This document shows positions 22,331 to 32,000 of a stretch of 64,000 bases of DNA, one piece after another. The number at the start of each line of letters is the position of its first letter. Position 1 is the first letter of the stretch. The position numbers and the translations under genes are program-made. The notes beneath the pieces are model-generated. The model was not told the origin of the DNA, did not search any database, and saw only the letters and a program-made list of their open reading frames with translations. This stretch comes from Juglans regia (taxonomy: Eukaryota > Streptophyta > Magnoliopsida > Fagales > Juglandaceae), in assembly GCF_001411555.2 (NCBI RefSeq), contig NC_049907.1:8688243-8752242 (forward strand), written 5' to 3'.

Positions 22331-23632
22331 CAATTTTTGCCTATCGCTGAAATTGATTAAAAAAGACACTTTAATTTCATCGAAAATGCCTCATTACATT
22401 CCATTTTTATCATTATTATTATCATTTCATTGTCATCGCAACTCTCTAGAATATCCAATACCTCATTACATACAATTTCAACTAAGCATTACAAACGTAC
22501 TACACGTACAGAGCGCACATACCATTTATTGGAAATAACGTACAACCTATTTATAAAAAACCATAGTGATACAAACGTACTACCTATAGCACACTAATCT
22601 TTGTGTATGTTCATGTCTGATTACACCACGCTACCAAAAATATAATAAATTACCAACTCGTCGTGAGATGAAATAGTTTTAGATAAAAGTTGAATAAAAT
22701 ATTGTTAGAATATTATTTTTTAATATTATTATTGTTTTAGAATTTAAAAAAGTTGAATTGTTTATTATATTTTGTGCGAAAATTTGAAAAAGTTGTAATG
22801 AATATATGAGATAAAATAAAACCGTTTTTATATCCAAATGAGGTCTAAATATTTGTGAATCGGGTATGTACACTTCTAGAACTATTACAAATACCAAAGA
22901 GACCATAACTATTACACTTCCAAAAATACCATATTTTCCTATGTACACTTCCATACCTCTATCAGAGAAACATATTACACTTCCAAAACTATTACATTGA
23001 AACATATTAAACTCAAACCCAACATCTCGATTATCAACCCAACAACAAAGCCACGCTTATATGCCGCTCATTCAAATTTCATCGTGTATGCTGCAATTAC
23101 CCAATCTGCTGCACTAGAAACGTAAAAGAAACTGATTGGCATTCCTTGAATAAATATAAATGTTTCCACAAAATCCAAAAATGATTTGTAGTGGTGCTAT
23201 AACAGTAACCTCAAGATATTAGAAACTCCCTGATTGATTTGCACTAAGTCCCATGGGGGCAAGCATGACGTACCCTGGATATATTAGAAATTGAAAATCC
23301 ACACAAAGACCTTCCATATGGAAAATTTCAACAAGTTCTATAAATGGAAAACAGTGCAATAATATATATCACGCCTCCTCATTCCCAAGTGGCATTGGTT
23401 GTATGACAATACTACGCTGGGTTGGGATGACAACCTTGTCAATACTAAGACTAAGTTATGCTTATGGGACCTCACCATAATGTGAATCGTCGTCAAGTAT
23501 TTTTATGTATGTCTAAATTGACAAAACAAAAATACACATCTATTAGAAAAGAATATGCATGTAGTATACCATTTAGACAATTAGTTTACCACAAAATACT
23601 ATTTGTTTCTTTTTTCTCTTGGTTCCAGCCTT
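22331..23632. other. AT-rich intergenic DNA with a partial Tourist-like MITE
   Basis: A partial copy of the gagatgag/Tourist-like family occupies about 22,663-22,845, ending tatccaaatgaggtc then taa. Elsewhere only short frames occur, with no family motif. A ttgtagtg at 23,186-23,193 resembles an inverted CACTA end but lacks the matching inner sequence. No gene is supported. Confidence 0.5.
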
Positions 23633-24126
23633 CTAAATCGGATGAATCTTTCTTCTCGTTGGTGGTCTCCCTTTCCATTGAACTACGTGAGAGCTTAATA
23701 CTTTCTTACCATTCTTGGTGACAACGTTCTCCTTCATTTTCGTTGAACCGAACTCAAGCTGTAATCTAATAAACTTGTGCTCGAAGTCATCCAAAATGCA
23801 CAGGAAAGCGTTGAAATGGTCATCAATTAGGGATACACGCGTGGTTAGTTTCAGACATATTTTAACCACAAGGTCATATTGTCTTGCATCTGGCTTGACC
23901 CACAAGTCATCATAGCTACTCTTGACCAGTGTATATCTCCTCTTTAAGTCTTTCATCGATCCAATACATATTTCTCTGGCAACTCTTTAATGTGTTTCAT
24001 CTGACAGACTTAAAATACATGCCTATAGATAATACATCTCATCTCAAACGGGGCACACGTGCATGTAACTTTGCATTCATCCTTGTTCAAGTAAACTGAG
24101 TACTTCACGGTTTTTATGTGTGGTAG
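23633..24126 (-). pseudogene. FAR1/FHY3-type (Mutator-derived) protein fragment
   Basis: The minus strand begins with a SWIM-type zinc finger region (YSVYLNKDECKVTCTC then FEMRCIIYRHVF) and continues LPEKYVLDR and KDLKRRYTLVKSSYDDLW, the C-terminal layout of FAR1-related (FRS) proteins derived from Mutator-like transposases. Of the CxC...CxH zinc ligands, the third (usual C in GILCRH) is replaced, the frame stops just after RHVF, and a one-base loss near 23,958 shifts the frame at DR/KDLKRR. No FAR1 DNA-binding or MULE transposase domain lies upstream. It is a broken 3' fragment, not an active light-signalling factor. Confidence 0.68.
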
Positions 24127-24952
24127 AGCCACACGGTGCCTGAGGTAGACGACAGATGGTGATGATGTCGACAGCAAGGATGCAGGAGGAGGAGTGAGGC
24201 CGTGTGGAAGGACAACGAGCTGGGGGGCAAAGAAAGGGGACACGGGGGGATGAATGAAATTGAATTTGGATCCTATCCCAACACAAATCAAAACACACTT
24301 TTCACATTTAAAAAAACAATTGCCACGTAGGTGCGTGGAGGTTAGGGAACGGTAGGTGGTTGTATAGAAGAATTCTTTAAACAAAAGCCTCCTCCCTCTC
24401 TCCTAAAAAACTCTTTCACTGAAAATGATCCCCTCCAAATATGAGGGAGGCCCCTCCCTTCCTATTACTCTTGTCGCTTACTTATGTTCATAAACATTTT
24501 GCAGGTTTTTTTTTCAATTTGTTTCTCATTTGACTTAACATTGGCCTATTTACAACCATTCTCGTTTGTTTTTATAAAACTTTTCAATTTATCTTATTTT
24601 ATCTTATCTAATCATTACAATTTTCTCAAATTTTCATATAAAATAAAATAAACAATTCAATTTTTTTAATATTATTTCAAATCTCAAAACATAAATAATA
24701 TTAAAAAAATATATTCTAACAATATTTTATTTAATTTTTAACTTTCATCTCAACTCATCTTATCTCTTCTGCGAAAACAAACGATGAGTGTCCAGATATT
24801 CACACACTACCCCATGCAACTCTCAACCCGTCGATCTACTAATAATAAAAAATAATCATCAGGATGTAATTAGCATGTGAAGCTCACGCATCACACATAT
24901 CTCACATAGATTTTGCGAATAGATCCAACATCTCAGGTCTTTATTCTAGTTT
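24127..24952. other. Intergenic DNA with a partial Tourist-like MITE
   Basis: 24,127-24,384 is open on the minus strand (Pro/Ser-rich) but has no recognisable domain and joins abruptly to the FAR1-type fragment. 24,561-24,788 is a copy of the dispersed MITE family: it starts ctcgtttgtttttata and ends gcgaaaacaaacgatgag, with the usual inner phrases (caattttctcaaattttc, taatattaaaaaa). Confidence 0.5.
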
Positions 24953-25749
24953 GGGGTGGCAAATCTTGTTTTTGAGTTGTGTTCGTATCGTGTTAAGTCA
25001 TGAATATTCAACTATATAGTTCAACCCAAACCCAACCCGTTAAGTTAAATGTGTCAAACTTCTAAACCTTAACCCAGCCCATTTAGATAACAGGTCGTGT
25101 CATGTCACCTGTTTTAACTCGTTTAATAATTAATTAGAAATATATTAACACGACACAACTCATTTAAATCCATTTGTTTCATGTAAATGGGTTGAAGTAA
25201 AATGCATAACGCATTTGACCTGATTAACATAATTTCATATAAAAGTTAAAATATATATTTATTAATAACTACAATATCTTAAAAAATATATATCAATATT
25301 TTTAAAATTTTAACATATAATAAAACCAATATTACAAGCCACACGATAAAAAAATATGAGCATAGGTTTAAAATTACACTCCCAACAATAAAAACATAAG
25401 CATACTGAGAAATATCAATATTATAACTTAGCAATAATAAAATTTTAATTTTGAAATAAATTCTAAACGGGTCAAAACAAGTTGATTTCGTGTTAAGCAG
25501 GTTGACCCATTTATAAATCAAGTCTTAACGGATCAATCCATTTTGACTCGAACCTATTAATATCAAACTCAAACTCACTAATTTCGTATCGTATTCGTGT
25601 TGGGTTCACGGGTCGTTTCATATTGCCACCTCTAGTCTTAATGGGTCAACCCGTTTTGACCCAAGCTCGTTAAAATAAACTCAAACCGGCTAATTTCATG
25701 TCGCGTTCATCTTAGATTCACGGGTCGTGTCATATATTGCCACCCCTAG
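24953..25749. mobile_element. hAT-like MITE copy 2, with a duplicated right end
   Basis: It begins ggggtggcaaat and ends atattgccacccctag, sharing the terminal motif with the MITE at 5,916 and most interior phrases with the copy at 49,590 (gataacaggtcgtgtca, taataattaatta, ttgattaacataattt, caatatcttaaaaaa). The last about 113 bp are present twice in tandem, 25,523-25,635 and 25,636-25,749, each ending in a ttgccacc(t/c)ctag terminus. I could not find a matching 8-bp target duplication at either outer end, so the family assignment rests on the termini. Confidence 0.75.
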
Positions 25750-26291
25750 AAATCACCATTTGGCTCTCCTCTTAGACATTTATGGGATGGGTTAGCACCA
25801 ATTTATAAGCTCTAGAACTTTTTTTTTTTTTTTTTTGTATTCTACTATTATAATAATGTGTTGGCTGGGATCTTAACCCTTTCTTTATGCTTCTTTTTTA
25901 TAAATGAAATGCTTGCTTATGTTAAAAAAAGGCAAGAATCAAACAAATCATATTATGTCAACGCTAACTTAATCTAGAGGTTGATACTTGATCAATATAT
26001 CTCTTTATATATTTAGAAAATAAGTAGAGGCTAATTGCATGTCAAGAGACACAATAATACCATAGTCAGTGAAAATCTAAATCTCTGACCTGAAGGAATG
26101 AAATTTAAATATATTAGAGAGAGCACCAACAATGAAAGCACATTGTTGGGCCCACTAAAATGAGTCCGTCTTCCACATTGACTTGCACCTAAAAGAAACC
26201 ACTGCCTAGAAAATGAAAAAAGAATCTTTGAATTACATTTTAACATTACATGGTCACCATGTTATGGTGAAGGAACCATTTGATTAAATTT
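25750..26291. other. Intergenic DNA; right-hand partner of the 240-400 duplication
   Basis: It contains a T run near 25,820-25,836 and AT-rich DNA. From about 26,150 it is the partner of the duplicated segment at 240-400, interrupted at 26,292 by the solo LTR. No coding region is supported. Confidence 0.5.
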
Positions 26292-26687
26292 TGTTGTGCT
26301 ATGTGCGGCAATTATGATGAACATTACCAAAAAGAGAAAGTAAGAAAAACACTAAGATTTAACGTGGTTCGTTAGTATGCATACTTCCACAGCAGCGGGG
26401 ACTGAATTTTCACTAAGTGTCAAATAATAATTATATCATATGTATTTATACTAAACCCTAATCGTACAAAAGGTATTAGAAAATTTCAATAATACCCACA
26501 TGCTGTACCATACAAAGGATTACATCATATGTATTTATACTAAACCCTAGTCGCTCTGCTCGGTACACTACCCTAGTCGCTCTGCTCGGTACACTACGCT
26601 CCCCTCACTCTGCTCTGATTTACTCTAGGTATCAACCTCCTTTCTCTGTATACTTGTTCTACTCAATATGAGCCACATACTACAACA
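26292..26687. mobile_element. Solo LTR (396 bp)
   Basis: The insert starts tgttgtgctatgtg and ends catactacaaca, so it has TG...CA ends within a short inverted repeat, as LTRs do. Flanking pentamers are aattt and aactt (4 of 5 match). The related duplicate at about 355-375 reads straight through, without this insert, so its borders are supported by an empty site. Inside, a 26-bp unit (ccctagtcgctctgctcggt...) is tandemly duplicated near 26,544-26,595. No internal retrotransposon genes are present. Confidence 0.72.
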
Positions 26688-29046
26688 AACTTTATACGCA
26701 TGTCACATGATTCATGTGTTATGAATAACCTTTAATTTGCAAGCTATATACGAAAGAATGTCAACTACTAACTAGTTTTTGCCATTTCATTTTATCATAA
26801 TCTGTAAAGAATAGAAGTTCTAGAACTGAAATAAGCAGTCAAGTGTACGTTTACAAACTATTAATGCTGAAAAAAATCAAACAACAGGTCAGAATGGAAG
26901 AAAGAGTCATTCTCGACCTGCTGTGACGACTCAGGCATTAATCGGTGTGGTTTGTGTAAAATAAGATAGAGTAATGCATACTAAGATAAGCAAATTGTGT
27001 TGGAGTAGGTTTTGATACCTTACTCACTAAAAGATTTGTATATTTATAGAGTTTTAGTTACAAAAGAATTCAACTTTACAAGGATATCTAATAAACTATC
27101 TTAACAAACTAAAAAGAATTGTTAGAATTCAAATTTCAAGTATTCAAAATTCTGTTTTAACATTGCAGCATATTCGGCAACTAATTTGATATTGCTGCAT
27201 AATCAGTCATGCTAACAGTTTAGAGCCCCAACAGTAATCCGATGTGGTTGTAAGACATTTGTACGTACATCGAAAAGGAGAAACACTGATATCGCTAAAT
27301 GTATGTGCCAAGTAACATATGGCATCAAACAAAAAAGGAGATCCCATCAGTCCATTTGTTGGGAAAGGGACTAGCCCTTGTTTGTTTTTGCAATATTTTT
27401 CACTCATCTCATTTTATCTTATCTAATTATTATAATTTTTTTTAATTTTTATACAATAAAATAAATAATTCAAAATTTTAAAATTTTAAAATAAAAATAA
27501 TATTAAAAAATATATATTATAATAATATTTTATTTAATTTTTAATTTTAATATTAATTTATCTCATCTGTAAAAACCAAACCAATGATATTGTTCAGATA
27601 TGAAATCACCGTCCAAAGATGCATTTCAAGTCTAGTTTGCTATGCCTTCCAAGTTCCAAACAACAATCCAGAATATATTGGGCTTTGATTGTGTTGAGAA
27701 TGATGAGATGGCACGACGACAATGACGTGAAAAGGGAGAGACAGGCACATACATTTTTTAAAAGGATTGTGCCCCTTAGTGTACTTGCTCTTTTTTAATC
27801 TTTTCCTTTTTTTTTTAAATAGTTTTTTTAAAAATATATTAATTCACTAATAGATAATTCTTTAAGCATTTAGGAAAAAAAATAAAAAAATAAAATATAT
27901 GAGCGGCCAAATTGAGAGGCCAAACTCAAACCACATAATATCATTTTCATTTTTAAAAAGCACTTCCACTTATAAGTCGGTGCAAAGAACATATTCTCTA
28001 CAGAAATTCTAAAGAAACAAATATAGCGTATAGTTGAGCTCATCAATTAGAGTAGTGCTAGTTATACATATGCTAGATATTGTTATAGATTGTGCAAGCA
28101 ATCGTACACTCTTTTAAAAAAGAATAAAATTTATTATTAAAAATTAATTTTATCATGTAGATCTTATATATATTTATTTTTTTCAAAATGAATGAATAGA
28201 TATCATTTCCCTTTTTGTCAAGGTTGAAATCATCTCTAATATTTTGAAAAAGCATATTTGTGATCGACGTACACTTCTTTCAATAATGAATCATATTTAT
28301 TTTAAAAAAAAGGTATATTTTATTCACATATTTTATAACTATATGATTACTCTTTTATTAATTAATATGGTAAAAAGTCAGTACAAACTTTGATTCCTAT
28401 AATTAATAGGGTTAAACACTTTTATAAACATTATCACTGGTGAAGTTGAAAACAAAGACACTTTTAAAAGAAAAAGCCATCATGATTAACAACAGAGTCA
28501 AATTTAAACCGTGGGAAGAGGCTACAAGAATTTGAAAAATCCACAGAAAATATATATATTTGCACAAGAAGTGCGACTCTTTCATTGCACTTGGCTACTT
28601 TCTCTCTCACAGCTGCATCTAGATTCTAAATGGTAAGCAGATTTGAACCGTAACTTAAATACTAGTTTCAATTTTGAACCTCAAAAGTTTTTGAGTAATT
28701 AAAGGTACATATTTATAAAGTAATGTTATATATAATTATAAATTATATAAATTTCGTATACTTATTTTAAAAAAGAGTTAAGTTAAATATTAAATAATTA
28801 AATTTTTAACGTGAATCATATATTTAATTATTTTTTTAAAAAAGTATGCGATGCTCACACGTTCTATGACTGAAAATATCATATTTTTTTCTTAAATAGA
28901 TAACTTTTATATTTTTTGTTTTTTTAGTAAAAAATGTAGGTTCTATTAGAAAATAGTATAATTTTTTTTTTTTTTACATTTTTGGAATCTACTTTTTTTA
29001 TAAAGACTAACGGTACATAGTTTCTCACTTTCCACGCGTCCACAAA
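26688..29046. other. AT-rich region upstream of the peptidase gene, with MITE remnants
   Basis: No gene is supported. A Tourist-like family copy lies at about 27,374-27,588 (gcccttgtttgtttttgca ... tctgtaaaaaccaaaccaatga). A second MITE type, with short arms around a region of stem-like symmetry (taatgttatata ... tgactgaaaatatcat), lies at about 28,721-28,882. The first few hundred bases before 29,047 should hold the peptidase promoter; I see only AT tracts (tatatatat near 28,552) and no decisive TATA box. Confidence 0.5.
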
Positions 29047-32000
29047 ATGTTCGTAACTCACGCGCCACCTTCCTTCATAAACCCACTCCTCCTTTCTCTC
29101 ACTCGTCCCTTATCCTCTCGTGCTGTTACACTGATCGCGACAACTGGATTTCACCGCCTCCGGTACCGTAGAATTACAGTCCGTAAGGTTAACTTCATGG
29201 CCGGATATAACTTCAATGCCAGGGACTCCTCGCCTGACCACGTCCAAGGAAAGTGGTACTCGGTGCCGGAGCTCCGCCTCCGAGACCATCGTTTCACTGT
29301 GCCCCTTGACTACTCCCTCGATCATGGCGCTTCACCTAAAATCTCTGTCTTCGCTCGCGAAGTCGTTTCAGGTGTATACATCTACCAAATTGTTGGATAC
29401 AAATTTGATTCGTATTATTATTAGTAGTATTTGTTAAATACTGCTTTGAATGTGAATTACGAGATTTAGATTTATTTGGCACAAGGAGTCCTACAACTCG
29501 GTCTGTTTTCTGGGTTTGAAAAAATACGGATGCATCTTTATGCTTTGGTTGGTCTTTTATTTATTAACCTTGATTGTTTTCGTCGAGATGAGATAAAAAT
29601 TAAAAGTTAAATAAAATATTATTAAAATATTTTTTTTTAATATTTTTTTTATTTTAAATTTAAAAAATATTAAATTATTTATTTTATTTTATATAAAAAT
29701 TTTAAAAAAATATAATAATTAGGTGAGATGTGATGAAAAATTTTGTAAAAATTAACTAGGCGTACGCGTATAAATGTGTGCATGAGCGTGCATATTCCTG
29801 CTATATTCTTTATCAAGCAATCAAACGAGCTTGTCAATCATATATCTGTCCTTGACCCTCTTAATTTTCAGAGAGCATACTGATCAAAATTTTCAGAGGC
29901 CGTTGACCCTCTTAATGTGGAAGTCCATTTTTCTTGTTTTATTTATTTATTTTTCAAATTCGTACCTCTTCTTAAACTGTTTTTGTCATCTTTTCTATAG
30001 AACCTAAACTCTACGTGCTTTAGTTTGTTTACAAGTGCTTGCTTAATCTTTTATTTCACCATAGACCAAATGTCTTAAACCACCAACTCCCACTAAAGTA
30101 TATTGAATGGATGATTTTTCATAAAATAAGCGAAATTTTGTGGTATTTGCAGGTTGTGCATTTGTGCAAGTTCAACGCCGTCACTCTCATTTTGTTGCAT
30201 TGCCCTTTTTTAAATTATTTTTTCCAAGCGTATATCTGGGTGGCATGATTTAAGTGTCTGAAATTAAGTACATTTTATCACCGGGATTCTAACAGGAAGA
30301 CATGCCAGGCTTAATTTCGTCCCAAACTGAATTAAGAATGCCACACTGTTGCATGCCAGCAACTGCAGCAGAAATGAATTCCTGCGATGTTTGAGATGAA
30401 TGGATACCTTTTTAATAAGCACGAAACCAGTGAATGCCTATGGATTACGCTTGTTAAGTTGCCGTGTTATAAACTTCAGTGACTGCTTACCCTGCTTTAG
30501 TTTCTAATATATTTCTTACCAACGGTGGATCTGTATATGTCACCAGCAAGCAAACTGTTCTCGAAAATTATGATTCTGTAAAATTGCCTTGTGGATGATT
30601 ATTTGGAAGCTATTTTAAATTTCCACTAATGACTTAATTGCATAGATATTTCTGTTTTCTCTTGCTAATGCAAATATGTGTTGCAGTTGGGAAAGAAGAT
30701 CAGCCTCTCCCATACCTATTGTATTTACAAGGTGGACCTGGATTTGAGTGTCCTCGACCGACTGAAGCTAGTGGATGGATACAAAAAGCTTGTGAGGAAT
30801 TTCGTCTCATATTGATGGATCAGGCATGCTTTTCTGCATGCTCATAGAGCAAAGCTTTAAGTGATTGTTGATATCATTCTATATTATCTTTTCTCCAGCT
30901 GATGATACTATTTTGCAGCGAGGAACAGGCTTATCGACTCCTTTGACGGCATCATCTATGTCACAATTTAAGTCTGCAGAGAATTTGGCAGACTACTTGA
31001 AACATTTTCGAGCCGACAGCATAGTGAATGACTCCGAGTTTATTCGAGTGCGTCTTGTTCCTGATGCTTCGCCTTGGACAGTCTTGGGTCAGGTATAAAG
31101 ATTATTATTTCCTTTTGTTCTCATTTAGTTGTTCAGCGTACAGCCATGGTTCTGCCCCTCGGCAGGGACTTCAATTGACTTGCAATTGTTAGACCATTTA
31201 AGAGAAAAATCTGCCAGCAAGCAGCAAGAATGTTTGCTCGCGTGTGCGTGTTATACATGCATGCATCTATACATACATACAGCAATGATCGGACTTTTGA
31301 AAACAAGGAGCGGTCGCCGGGGGAACTTAGAGCTTTACTTTTCAGTACTTTAATGTTATGGGCCATTGCTATAGATTTTAATGGCCTGAATGTACATGAC
31401 TTTTTAGCTTCCCTTTCGTTGACCTAGATAGGTTTTATCTCTTGTATTCATCTTGTGTACTTAGGTTTTTGCCTATCTCTATTTATAATATTATCGATTA
31501 CTTATCAAAAAAAAAAAAAAAAAAATCTATCTATGTGTGTGACTATGAATGTGTATGCAAGCATATAGGCATGTATGCGTATTTGTTTTGCTACTTGTAC
31601 TATTGTATATGCCTGTTGCATGTATGTGTATTGGTTGTGCTGCTCGCATGCATTTTATGCCTGTTTCTCTCATCTCTTTTTTTTCACCTCATGTTGATTA
31701 CTAGGTTTAGTTGCTGTCACAATTTTGCTTGTGGTTCATTGAAGCCTTTCTGACTCTACATCAAATGACAACTTTTTGTTTTTTCTTGTGCAGAGTTATG
31801 GTGGTTTTTGTGCAGTTACCTATCTGAGTTTCGCGCCACAGGGACTGAAACAAGTCCTTCTAACTGGAGGAATCCCTCCGATTGGAGATGGATGCACAGC
31901 CGATACCGTGTATAGAGTGTGCTTTGAACAGATTATACTTCAGAATGAGAAGTACTACAAGAGATATCCCGGGGATGTTGAAGTTGTTCGTGAAGTTGTT

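Noticed and set aside
23186..23193. ttgtagtg as the right end of the CACTA element
   Set aside because: Inner sequence does not match the left terminus and the flanking trinucleotides (cca and gtg) differ; the subterminal repeats end near 22,340 instead.
24127..24384. Upstream extension of the FAR1-type fragment as one protein
   Set aside because: The Pro-rich stretch does not match any FAR1 region and joins at a point where family homology begins abruptly; treated as unrelated.
31129..31427. Frames in peptidase intron 3 as extra exons
   Set aside because: The readable part is a LINE ORF2 end followed by poly-A, and the peptidase frame joins cleanly from 31,092 to 31,794.
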